From Flavobacteriales bacterium (lineage in GTDB: Bacteria; Bacteroidota; Bacteroidia; Flavobacteriales_F; PHOS-HE28), in contig JACJZG010000006.1 in NCBI GenBank assembly GCA_020635715.1, forward strand, positions 1-64,000: 64,000 nt of DNA. The letters run 5' to 3'. Both the position numbers and the translations under genes were made by a program. Below, piece by piece: positions 1-6,738 of this stretch (within the stretch, counting starts at the first letter, position 1; each line of letters begins with the position of its first letter). The notes under the pieces are model-generated. The model made no database searches, was not told the DNA's origin, and worked only from the letters and a program-made list of their open reading frames with translations.

Positions 1-251
1 TCGAATTCGGTGGCCGGTCGAACCAGGCTGGTTCGCAGGCTGTCCACGGTCCGGTCGAGCGCCTGCGGCGTGCAATACCGGTATAGCGCGGGATGGTGGT
101 CCTTCAACGCACGCACCAGCGCGTCGAAGTCCTCATGCAGCTGTTCGACGGTCCAGGTCGGCATGCGGCCGAAGGGATCATCCTGCGAATGGCACGGCAG
201 CACGAGCAGGCAAAGCGACACGATCAGTCCGGCCCGCTTGATCGCCCACAT
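1..251 (-). CDS. S41-type (C-terminal processing family) peptidase, N-terminal fragment
   Basis: This is a partial gene that starts with ATG at 251 and runs off the left edge, so only about 83 codons are visible. The N-terminus is a hydrophobic signal peptide with a cysteine near its end (LPCHSQD), followed by WTVEQLHEDFDALVRALKDHH, a helical segment typical of the N-terminal region of Bacteroidota S41 peptidases. The protease domain itself lies outside the window. It begins six bases after the fadE stop codon on the same strand, so it is probably co-transcribed with fadE. The family call rests on that short N-terminal signature only. Confidence 0.55.
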   Translation of the reverse strand, partial: MWAIKRAGLIVSLCLLVLPCHSQDDPFGRMPTWTVEQLHEDFDALVRALKDHHPALYRYCTPQALDRTVDSLRTSLVRPATEF

Positions 252-257
252 CACTGC

Positions 258-2051
258 CTAGTAACAATACTTCCCCTCCGCGATCATCCTCTTCGCGATC
301 ACCTTGCGCAGCTCGGCCGTATTGATCGGCGTGTTCTTGGAAAAGCGCTTGGCGCCCATCAGCATCGCGCGCTGCTCGTCGCCGTCGGCGAAGCTGTTCA
401 CCGCCTCCTTCGCCCACTTGTGGATGCGGTCTGCGGCGTCGTGGATGTAGAGCTGGCACATGGCCACCTGCTCCTTCACGTTGTCAGCGCCTTTCATCTC
501 CGCCAGCTTCAAAGTGCGGAGCAGCACGCTTTCCGCGAGGTAGGTATCGATCACCATGTCGGCGATATGCATCAGGGTCTCCTGGTGCTTCGCCAGCTCC
601 AGGCCCAGCTTCTGCGCGGCGCCACCGGCCGCCATCAGCACGGCCTTCTTGAAGTTCGCCACCATGCGCTTCTCGTCGCCGAGCAAGGATTCGTCGGGTT
701 CCGGCATGTCGGGGATACCCATCAGTTCGGCGGCCACCGCCTGCGCCGGACCCAACAGGTCGAGCTGACCTTTCATCGCACGCTTCAGCAGCATGTCCAC
801 CGTGAGCATGCGGTTGATCTCGTTGGTGCCTTCGAAGATCCGGTTGATGCGGCTGTCGCGGTAGGCGCGCTCCACGGGGCTCTCGGCGCTGTAGCCCATG
901 CCGCCGTAGATCTGCACGCCTTCGTCGCACACGTAGTCCAGGCATTCGCTGCCGGCCACTTTCAGGATCGCGGCCTCCGCGGCGTATTGCTCCACGCCTT
1001 TCAGCAACGCCTTCGCGTGGTCCGCGCCTTCGGCCTTCAGTGCCTCGATCGCGCGCTCCATGTCCTGGCTGCAGCGGTAGGTCGCGCTCTCCACCACGTA
1101 GCAATAGGTCGCCTGGTCGGCCAGCTTCTGGCGGATCGCGCCGAACGCGCTGATCGGCTTGCCGAACTGGATGCGCTCGTTGGCGTACTTCACGCTCTGG
1201 TCCACCACGGCCTTCGCACCGCCCAGTGCCGCACCGGCCAGTTTGATCCGGCCGATGTTCAGGATGTTCACCGCGATCTTGAAGCCGTTCTGGCGCTCGC
1301 TCAGCAGGTTCTCCACCGGCACCTTGCAGTCGTTGAAGAAGACCTGGCGCGTGCTGCTGCCCTTGATCCCCATCTTCTTCTCCTCTGGGTTCAACGTGAT
1401 GCCGCCGAAGTCCTTCTCCACGATGAAGGCGCTCAGGTTCTCATCGTCATCGATCTTGGCGAAGACCGTGAACACATCCGCGAAGCCGCCGTTCGTGATC
1501 CACATCTTCTGGCCGTTGATCAAGTAGTGCTTGCCATCGGGCGTGAGCACCGCCTTCGTCTTGCCGCTGTTCGCATCGCTGCCGCTGCCGGGTTCGGTGA
1601 GGCAGTAGCAGGCTTTCCACTCGCCGGTCGCCAGCTTCGGGATGTACTTCTGCTTCTGCGCATCGTTGCCGTAGTACAGCGTCGGCAGGGTTCCGATGCC
1701 CGTATGCGCCGCCATCGCCACGCTGTAGCTGTGTCCCGCGCCGGTCTTCTCGGTCACCAGCATGCCCGTCACGAAGTCCTTGCCGAAGCCGCCGTACTCC
1801 TCGGGGATCGAGATGCCCAGCAGGCCCAGCTCACCGGCCTTCTCCAGCAGCTTCGGCATCAAGCCTTCCTCCATGCTGTCGATGCGGTCCAGGTTGGGCC
1901 ACACCTCCGCCGCGAGGAAGTCCACGGCCGTCTGCGCGATCATGCCTTGCTCCTCGTTGAACTCCTCCGGGATGAAGATGTCCTTGGGCTCGCTTTCGCG
2001 GATCAGGAATTCGCCGCCTTGCAGCGCTTTGGTCTTGGTGTCGGTTGCCAT
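258..2051 (-). CDS. fadE: acyl-CoA dehydrogenase (FadE type, 597 aa)
   Basis: This enzyme catalyses the first step of fatty-acid beta-oxidation, FAD-dependent desaturation of acyl-CoA to trans-2-enoyl-CoA. The acyl-CoA dehydrogenase signature LTEPGSGSD is at residues 151-159, QIYGGMGY is near 380-387, and IFEGTNEI near 405-412 carries the expected catalytic glutamate at about 407. A C-terminal helical extension from about residue 430 makes it longer than short-chain members and matches the roughly 594-aa FadE/VLCAD-like group. It lies on the same strand as fadA and fadN, separated from them by inserted genes. A perfect 16-bp palindrome sits 48 bp upstream of the start and is also found at the marR promoter. 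Confidence 0.95.
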   Translation of the reverse strand: MATDTKTKALQGGEFLIRESEPKDIFIPEEFNEEQGMIAQTAVDFLAAEVWPNLDRIDSMEEGLMPKLLEKAGELGLLGISIPEEYGGFGKDFVTGMLVTEKTGAGHSYSVAMAAHTGIGTLPTLYYGNDAQKQKYIPKLATGEWKACYCLTEPGSGSDANSGKTKAVLTPDGKHYLINGQKMWITNGGFADVFTVFAKIDDDENLSAFIVEKDFGGITLNPEEKKMGIKGSSTRQVFFNDCKVPVENLLSERQNGFKIAVNILNIGRIKLAGAALGGAKAVVDQSVKYANERIQFGKPISAFGAIRQKLADQATYCYVVESATYRCSQDMERAIEALKAEGADHAKALLKGVEQYAAEAAILKVAGSECLDYVCDEGVQIYGGMGYSAESPVERAYRDSRINRIFEGTNEINRMLTVDMLLKRAMKGQLDLLGPAQAVAAELMGIPDMPEPDESLLGDEKRMVANFKKAVLMAAGGAAQKLGLELAKHQETLMHIADMVIDTYLAESVLLRTLKLAEMKGADNVKEQVAMCQLYIHDAADRIHKWAKEAVNSFADGDEQRAMLMGAKRFSKNTPINTAELRKVIAKRMIAEGKYCY

Positions 2052-2098
2052 GGTCGTCCGTTCGCTTCGGCTTATGGTACGTTGCGTGTCGGGATAAA

Positions 2099-2114
2099 GT
2101 TATGCACGCATAAC
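2099..2114. promoter_or_regulatory. putative MarR-family operator upstream of fadE
   Basis: GTTATGCACGCATAAC is a perfect palindrome with 7-bp arms around AC. It lies between divergent fadE and the 2H phosphoesterase gene. A copy with one arm mismatch (GTTATGCGTGCATACC) lies at 9717-9732 on top of the marR promoter. A palindrome shared between a regulator's own promoter and a pathway gene is the usual pattern for an autoregulated MarR repressor. Binding is inferred. Confidence 0.65.
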
Positions 2115-2190
2115 AAATTTCCAAACCGCTCCGACTTGACACTTGCGCCTTCTTCAGGACACGTCTACCCGCAATTCGCAGCTTTATGCC

Positions 2191-2733
2191 GTGCTGCACC
2201 GGTTTCTGCTCACCATACTCCCGTCTCCAGAACTCTCGGCTGAGGTGCAGCGCCTGCGCGATCTGCTCCACCCTGAAATCGGTTCCTTCAGTGGCCGCAA
2301 TACCCCGCCACACATCACCCTCTGCTTCCTCGACCTGCCCGAATCGCACGAACCGGCCGTCATCGAAGCCATCGCACGGGGCACCACCGGCCTGCAGCCC
2401 TTCACCCTGCATTATCACGGCATAACGCACTTCCCCGACAAGCGCACCATGTACATCGACCCGGTGGAGAAGGACGCCATCGGTGCTGTTCGTGCCCCTG
2501 TCATTTCTGCCTTGAAGGAGGATCCTACGCTACGCGAAGCCCTTCGCGAGACCGACCACCCGCATCTCACCATCGCCGCCGGACTGAAGCCAGCGCAGTT
2601 CGACAAGGCTTGGGGGATGCTCGCGCCGCATGCCTTGCAGAGCGAGGAAAGGGTGGGAGAAGTGGTGCTACTCAAGCGGCCGTTGCAGCCCGGGACGATC
2701 TACGAGCCGGTACGGAGCTTTCCACTGGGGTGA
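2191..2733 (+). CDS. 2H phosphoesterase superfamily protein (LigT / 2'-5' RNA ligase-like)
   Basis: The protein has the two HxT/S motifs of the 2H phosphoesterase fold: PHITLCFL in the first half and HPHLTIA in the second, about 100 residues apart, as in LigT and bacterial cyclic phosphodiesterases. It is about 180 aa, the normal family length. No ATG fits the frame. GTG at 2191 places the start directly before the first conserved strand (HRFLLTILPSPEL), while an upstream TTG at 2143 would add 16 residues. Substrates of the family are 2',3'-cyclic or 2'-5' phosphodiester bonds in RNA or nucleotides; the true substrate cannot be read from sequence. It is divergent from fadE and shares the palindromic operator region with it. 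Confidence 0.8.
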   Translation: MLHRFLLTILPSPELSAEVQRLRDLLHPEIGSFSGRNTPPHITLCFLDLPESHEPAVIEAIARGTTGLQPFTLHYHGITHFPDKRTMYIDPVEKDAIGAVRAPVISALKEDPTLREALRETDHPHLTIAAGLKPAQFDKAWGMLAPHALQSEERVGEVVLLKRPLQPGTIYEPVRSFPLG

Positions 2734-2747
2734 CGCGACAGCTCCCG

Positions 2748-2940
2748 GTTCAGTTGGTTACAAGCTGTAACCAACTGAACTGGTAACGGTCTGTTACCCA
2801 GTTGACGAAGGGGCCGATCCAACCGGTTACGATCTGTAACCGGTTGCCAGAGATCCGCTTCAGTTGGTGACAACCTGTCACCGACTGAAATCCCAGCAAC
2901 GTCCGAGTTCAACTGGTGACGACTTGTCACCGGTTGGGAA
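2748..2940. repeat. array of five related covarying hairpins
   Basis: Five stem-loops of one design lie at 2748-2780, 2778-2803, 2820-2846, 2859-2889 and 2908-2938. Each has a core GGTNAC, a 5-nt loop (AAGCT, GGTCT, GATCT, AACCT, GACTT) and then GTNACC. The variable base changes on both sides together: T/A, A/T, T/A, G/C, G/C. Outer arms of the CAACTG/CAGTTG type extend the stems to 10-14 bp. Hairpin 1 has perfect 14-bp arms. Hairpin 2 has a one-base bulge, and 4 and 5 have one wobble pair each. The array fills the space between two convergent genes and overlaps the last codons of the minus-strand membrane protein. Function is unknown. Confidence 0.9.
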
Positions 2941-3475
2941 CTGCAGAGGGAAGGAGGGCAATTATGGTCTCAGCGGGTGACGGCTTCTTCGTCAACGCGC
3001 TTTGGACAACATACGATGGAGGGAGCTGGGTTCTTAGACGTTGGTGGTCGTGACCGTTTTTCAGAATCCAACGATTTCTAAATGCTTGGGTGGCGAGGAA
3101 GGATAGTGACAAGATGATCCAGGCCCAGTACTCGTATAGGAAAGCCCAATAGATGAAGATTGGAACTATGATGCACCACTCGAGCAGGAGAATCGTCCAG
3201 GGCTTCAATGAGAAGAACCGGAAAAGCACGAAGTCAAGGAAGAGTAGTACGAGATAGAAGCCGCCTATTATGGGAAGACCATAAACAAAGAACAACAGTG
3301 GAATGGTCCACAGGCTGTGGAGCAGTTGCCAGGCCCACGTGTCATAGGCTCCGTTCAGGCCAAACAACTTCATCACTATACCGGTGAGGTAGAGCGCGAC
3401 GTAAAATCCTACCAAGTGGATCCAGTTGGTTAGCAGAATGTACCAAACCGGTTTCAAGGCGGGTGTCGCTTTCAA
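2927..3475 (-). CDS. hypothetical multi-pass membrane protein
   Basis: The predicted protein of about 182 aa has at least four long hydrophobic segments ([72 protein letters not shown]) and then a basic, polar C-terminal tail. I do not recognise a family. TTG at 3475 overlaps the stop of a duplicated fadA 3' fragment and is the most economical start; a GTG at 3523 lies inside that duplicate. The gene is visibly AT-richer than its neighbours. Its stop codon lies inside the fifth hairpin of the adjacent array. It sits between fadA and fadE as apparent cargo in the fad block. Confidence 0.6.
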   Translation of the reverse strand: MKATPALKPVWYILLTNWIHLVGFYVALYLTGIVMKLFGLNGAYDTWAWQLLHSLWTIPLLFFVYGLPIIGGFYLVLLFLDFVLFRFFSLKPWTILLLEWCIIVPIFIYWAFLYEYWAWIILSLSFLATQAFRNRWILKNGHDHQRLRTQLPPSYVVQSALTKKPSPAETIIALLPSAVPNR

Positions 3476-3660
3476 TTCAACAACTCGAACACACTCGCCG
3501 CTCCCTGTCCGGTCCCCACGCACAACCTGTCCCGCCCAAGCGGGATCGTTACCACACCATACTTCTGCTTCCTCCTCCGCATCTCATTGAACAGCTGCAC
3601 GCTCAATTTCGTGCCCGTGCACCCCAGCGGATGCCCCAGCGCGATCGCCCCGCCGTTCAC
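3472..3660 (-). pseudogene. duplicated 3' end of fadA with a 7-codon palindromic insert
   Basis: On the minus strand this segment reads the last 55 codons of the neighbouring thiolase again ([18 protein letters not shown] through ASVFELLN, then stop). The difference is that Met before the catalytic CVGTGQG is replaced by IPLGRDRL, an in-frame gain of 21 bp. The inserted DNA contains TCCCGCCCAAGCGGGA, a 6-bp-arm palindrome. Similarity to the intact copy stops abruptly at 3660, and a further roughly 60 bp with a second palindrome-like element separates the two copies. It cannot make a thiolase on its own. It looks like a leftover of a recombination or insertion event at the fadA 3' end. Confidence 0.8.
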
Positions 3661-3719
3661 AGCCTGTCCCGCGATCGCGAGGCTTTGCAAAGCGATGGCG
3701 GGATTCACCAGCGTTCTCA

Positions 3720-4895
3720 TCAGTTGAGCAATTCGAACACCGAGGCTGCTCCTTGACCAGTTCCAACACACATGGTGACCACGCCGTATTTCTGCTTCCT
3801 CCTCCTCATCTCATTGAACAGCTGCACGCTCAGCTTCGTCCCCGTGCACCCCAGCGGATGCCCCAGCGCGATCGCCCCGCCGTTCACGTTCACGAGGTCC
3901 GGGTTGAGGTCCAACTCGCGGATCACCGCCAGCGATTGCGATGCGAAGGCCTCGTTCAGTTCGAACAGCCCGATGTCGCCCAGCTTCAGACCGGCCTTCT
4001 CCAGCGCCTTCGGCACCGCCGCCACCGGACCGATGCCCATGATGCGCGGCTCCACGCCCGCCACGTGGTAGGAGAGGAGGCGCGCGATCGGCTGCACGTT
4101 GAGGGCCTTCAGCATGCGCTCGCTCACCACCAGCACGAAGGCCGCACCATCGCTCGTCTGGCTGCTGTTGCCCGCCGTGGTCGCGCCCTTTGCGTCGAAC
4201 ACCGGCTTCAACTTCGCCAGGCCTTCCAAGGTGCTCGCGCGCGGACCTTCATCCGTGTCCACCACGTACTTCTCCACCTGTCGCTTCTCCTTCTCGTCAA
4301 GGAAGATGCGCTCCACTTCCACCGGCACGATCTCGTCCTTGAACTTCCCGGCGGCGATCGCGGCCAGCGCCTTCTCGTGGCTCTTCAGCGCGAAGGCGTC
4401 CTGGTTCTCGCGGCTCACCTTGTAGTCGCGCGCCACGGCCTCGCTCGTCAGGCCCATGCCCCAGTACCAGGTCGGCGTCACCTTGCTCACCTCGTAGTTG
4501 GGCACGATGCGCCAGCCGCCGAAGGGGATCGGGCTCATGCACTCCACGCCGCCGGCGATGATGCACTCCGCCTGCCCGCTCTGGATCTTGGCCGCGGCAA
4601 TGGCGATCGTCTCGCTGCCGCTGCTGCAATAGCGGTTCACCGTCATGCCCGGCACCTTGTCCGTGTTCAGGCCTATCAGGCTGATCATGCGGCCGATGTT
4701 CAGGCCCTGCTCGGCCTCAGGAGTCGCGTTGCCCACGATCACATCGTCCACCTGCTCGGGCGCGAGGTTCGGCACGCTCGCCATCAGGCGGTGCACCACC
4801 TTGGCGGCCAGGTCGTCCGGACGGGTGAAACGGAATTTGCCTCTGGGAGCTTTCCCAACGGCGGAACGGAAGCCTGCGATGATGTAAGCGTTCAT
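3720..4895 (-). CDS. fadA: acetyl-CoA C-acyltransferase (3-ketoacyl-CoA thiolase)
   Basis: This enzyme carries out thiolytic cleavage of 3-ketoacyl-CoA, the last step of beta-oxidation. The 391-aa length is normal for the family. Catalytic residues are all present: nucleophile Cys90 in NRYCSSGSE, His346 in GHPLGCTGT, and the second Cys376 in [16 protein letters not shown] is also present. It belongs to the fadN-fadA-fadE set. Unusually, both its ends are partly duplicated next to it: the first 16 codons upstream (4892-5002) and the last 55 codons downstream (3472-3660). Its start ATG overlaps the stop of the upstream fragment (ATGA), which suggests translational coupling. Confidence 0.95.
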   Translation of the reverse strand: MNAYIIAGFRSAVGKAPRGKFRFTRPDDLAAKVVHRLMASVPNLAPEQVDDVIVGNATPEAEQGLNIGRMISLIGLNTDKVPGMTVNRYCSSGSETIAIAAAKIQSGQAECIIAGGVECMSPIPFGGWRIVPNYEVSKVTPTWYWGMGLTSEAVARDYKVSRENQDAFALKSHEKALAAIAAGKFKDEIVPVEVERIFLDEKEKRQVEKYVVDTDEGPRASTLEGLAKLKPVFDAKGATTAGNSSQTSDGAAFVLVVSERMLKALNVQPIARLLSYHVAGVEPRIMGIGPVAAVPKALEKAGLKLGDIGLFELNEAFASQSLAVIRELDLNPDLVNVNGGAIALGHPLGCTGTKLSVQLFNEMRRRKQKYGVVTMCVGTGQGAASVFELLN

Positions 4896-5002
4896 GGCTT
4901 ATCGTTGAATGAGGTGAAACGGAATTCCCGCGCGCCTGCCTGACGAAGGCAGGGGGCCTTGCCCACTGCGCTGCGGAAACCGGCGATGATGTATGCGTTC
5001 AT
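4892..5002 (-). pseudogene. duplicated 5' end of fadA forming a 36-codon upstream ORF
   Basis: Starting at ATG 5002, the minus strand encodes the first 16 residues of fadA again ([17 protein letters not shown]). The RGK that follows in fadA is replaced by CLRQAGARE, after which FRFT resumes and the frame then diverges to a stop. The extra 18 bp contains the palindrome CCTGCCTTCGTCAGGCAGG. The stop codon overlaps the true fadA ATG as ATGA, so ribosomes finishing this mini-ORF could re-initiate on fadA. It may be a decayed copy, but the coupling geometry means it may still affect fadA translation. Confidence 0.7.
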
Positions 5003-5042
5003 GCTTTGAGCGCCGAAGCCCGGCGAAGGCGTTGAGAGTGTA

Positions 5043-5885
5043 TTATGTCTTTGGTTTCTTCTTGCCGGTCTTGAGCAAGCGATCAGCCGCGCGGCCGGCG
5101 GTGAGGGAGCGCATCTGCGCGATGGCGATCCCGTTCAGTTGTTGAAGACGTACCGATGACGCGACGCCCTGCTGGATCATGACCGCGTTGATGCTCTCCA
5201 TGTTGGAAAGGACCACGAGTTGTTCCAGGGTCGCATGGTCGCGCATGTTGCCTACAAGCGAGGGGTTCGCTCGTTTCCATTCCGTTGCCGTGAGGCCGAA
5301 CAAGGCCATGTTCAGCAGGTCGGCTTCTGTGGCATACACTCCGCTGATCCGTGCTTTGGTGAGCACCGGGGGAATGAGATGCTCCTTGATGGCATCCGTG
5401 TGGATGCGGTAGTTGACCTTGGCCAGGGTGCGTTGCAGGTTCCACTCTAGCGATTGGGTGCTGGCCTCGGCTTCTTTCAGCCGTTGGAACTCCTTGATCA
5501 GGTACAGCTTGAACTCCGGACTCAGCCACGAACCGAACTCGAAGGCGATGTCCTTGTGCGCATAGGTGCCGCCATGCGCACCGGCACGCGCGTGCAGCCC
5601 GATCGCACCGGTGGCCTCGATCCACTTCTTTACCGAGAGGTAGAAACTGTTGCGACCGGCGGCATTCCCAATTCCCTCGAATTCGAGGGAATTGAACGCG
5701 GCGTTGTTCAGCTGCTCCCATACGCCGAGGAAAAGCACGGTGTCCTTGTTACGTAGCCACTGCTCAATGAGCGCGCTGCCGCCCTCGAAGCCCTGCACCA
5801 TGTCGGTGAGCGAGATGTAATCCTGCTCGTGCCGCTCCACTACGGTCACCGGGATGCCTTTGACGTTGATCGCGCGCTTCTTCAT
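5043..5885 (-). CDS. KilA-N domain protein
   Basis: The 280-aa protein has a KilA-N DNA-binding domain in its first half. The hallmark is ARAGAHGGTYAHKDIAFEFGSW followed by LSPEFKLYLIKEFQRLK; before it come the ISLTDM strand and a VKKWIEATGAIGL helix. The second half is helical and not recognised. KilA-N proteins occur in phages, mobile islands and as stand-alone chromosomal genes in Bacteroidota. A GTG at 5900 lies inside a short repeat, so ATG 5885 was chosen. It sits between fadA and fadN, where no such gene is expected, so it is probably acquired cargo. A 26-bp perfect palindrome (5669-5694) lies inside the gene over the conserved NSLEFEGI segment. Confidence 0.85.
   Translation of the reverse strand: MKKRAINVKGIPVTVVERHEQDYISLTDMVQGFEGGSALIEQWLRNKDTVLFLGVWEQLNNAAFNSLEFEGIGNAAGRNSFYLSVKKWIEATGAIGLHARAGAHGGTYAHKDIAFEFGSWLSPEFKLYLIKEFQRLKEAEASTQSLEWNLQRTLAKVNYRIHTDAIKEHLIPPVLTKARISGVYATEADLLNMALFGLTATEWKRANPSLVGNMRDHATLEQLVVLSNMESINAVMIQQGVASSVRLQQLNGIAIAQMRSLTAGRAADRLLKTGKKKPKT
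5669..5694. repeat. 26-bp perfect palindrome inside the KilA-N gene
   Basis: Positions 5669-5694 read identically on both strands, centred on CGAATTCG, with arms beginning CAATTCCCTC. It encodes the LEFEGI stretch that I recall as common in Bacteroidota KilA-N proteins, so the palindrome may be a by-product of codon choice. It could also be a site for an encoded DNA-binding protein. Confidence 0.7.
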
Positions 5886-5895
5886 CGCTGTGGTC

Positions 5896-5919
5896 GTCAC
5901 ACTGAGCTTGTCGAAGTGT
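5896..5919. repeat. short extragenic repeat at the KilA-N 5' end
   Basis: The sequence around ACTGAGCTTGTCGAAGTGT resembles a small intergenic repeat that I remember as frequent in many bacterial genomes (CTTCGACAAGCTCAGTG on the other strand). It abuts the KilA-N start and marks one border of that gene. The identification rests on memory only. Confidence 0.45.
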
Positions 5920-5989
5920 TGGGCGTGCCGGCGCTCAAATGCAGCGCCGTCGGGCTATCCGCAAAGACTCGGCCTGAAGACAGGCCTGC

Positions 5990-6016
5990 GGGCTTTCCGC
6001 TTCTATCCCTCACGCG
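5990..6016 (-). repeat. 27-bp repeat, left inverted copy
   Basis: On the minus strand it begins CGCGTGAGGGATAGAAGCGG and ends AAAGCCC. A second copy with three differences lies in opposite orientation at 6615-6641. The two flank the membrane-protein gene at 6070-6594, giving that gene a cassette-like appearance. Confidence 0.7.
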
Positions 6017-6069
6017 GAGTGCTCGGCGGAAATCAATGATGATCGAAGACGATGATTCCATGGCAGCAG

Positions 6070-6594
6070 CTATCGCAGTTGATGAGTTGGCCTCTGGTAT
6101 TTGGCACGTTGCAGCAGAGCATTGATCCTTCCAAAGGCGTCGACCTTGATCGCGAGCCAACAACCGATCGCAACGCCGATCAGACGCGAGATGCCAGCTG
6201 AGCCTATTGCAACGACTCTTTCCTTGTTGTCGAACGTTCCAGTGTAGAGGTCATATGACTTGGTACCTACATAAAGCAGAACATACAGGAGGTACAACCC
6301 TGCCAATCCCATAATGATGCGAACGGTGACTCGCTCATGAGGAAGCAGCGAAAGGACGATGAACGCAACGACTAGCCAGAATGAGAATGGCTCAGCTGTG
6401 TAGAGGAATAGTCCTTTGGCGTAGTCTTCTCGAAGAACAGCTCCAATTGTCTTGTAATAGTCTTCACCATTGTAGGAGAAGCTTGTCCGAATGAACTCAC
6501 GCCACCACACATTATGGCAGATGATCAAGCCGAATCCTACGAGGAGGATCGCAATCCAGAGGACTACACCGATGGCCGTCCTTCGCTCACTCAT
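6070..6594 (-). CDS. hypothetical membrane protein
   Basis: The 174-aa protein starts at MSERRTAIG. It has an N-terminal transmembrane helix (AIGVVLWIAILLVGFGLII), then an extracytoplasmic-looking segment with NVWWREFIRTSFSYNGEDYYK. Two more helices follow (FWLVVAFIVLSLLP and IIMGLAGLYLLYVLLYVG), and a last hydrophobic stretch near SRLIGVAIGCWLAIKV. I do not recognise a family. The gene is AT-richer than the fad genes around it and is flanked by inverted copies of a 27-bp repeat. It therefore appears to be an insertion between fadN and the KilA-N gene. Confidence 0.6.
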   Translation of the reverse strand: MSERRTAIGVVLWIAILLVGFGLIICHNVWWREFIRTSFSYNGEDYYKTIGAVLREDYAKGLFLYTAEPFSFWLVVAFIVLSLLPHERVTVRIIMGLAGLYLLYVLLYVGTKSYDLYTGTFDNKERVVAIGSAGISRLIGVAIGCWLAIKVDAFGRINALLQRAKYQRPTHQLR

Positions 6595-6614
6595 GCCACG
6601 AGAGCTTTGATTTT

Positions 6615-6641
6615 CGCGTGAGCGATTGCAGCGGAAAGCCC
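6615..6641 (+). repeat. 27-bp repeat, right inverted copy
   Basis: This copy begins CGCGTGAGCGATTGCAGCGG and ends AAAGCCC, with three mismatches to the inverted copy at 5990-6016. The following 60 bp (to about 6710) is also repeat-like, with CGAGGCTTTGCGAGGGG. A related CGAGGCTTTGC core appears between the two fadA copies near 3680. Confidence 0.65.
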
Positions 6642-6738
6642 ACAGCGTGGTAATCCGCGCGAGGACTTGCATCGGAAAGCGCGACCCGAGGCTTTGCGAG
6701 GGGCACGCCCCAACAATCCCTATGCTTCACCACGTTCA

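Noticed and set aside
93..2243. 716-codon plus-strand open frame
   Set aside because: It is antisense to fadE, His- and Leu-rich in the way GC-rich antisense frames are, and shows no family motif.
2700..2930. 76-codon minus-strand frame over the hairpin array
   Set aside because: It consists of the translated hairpins themselves and has no protein-like features.
2748..2940. CRISPR or simple tandem repeat
   Set aside because: Units are unevenly spaced (30-49 bp) and diverge in compensating pairs, unlike CRISPR repeats.
3472..3771. A second complete thiolase gene
   Set aside because: Only the last 55 codons are present, so it lacks the nucleophile Cys90 and most of the fold.
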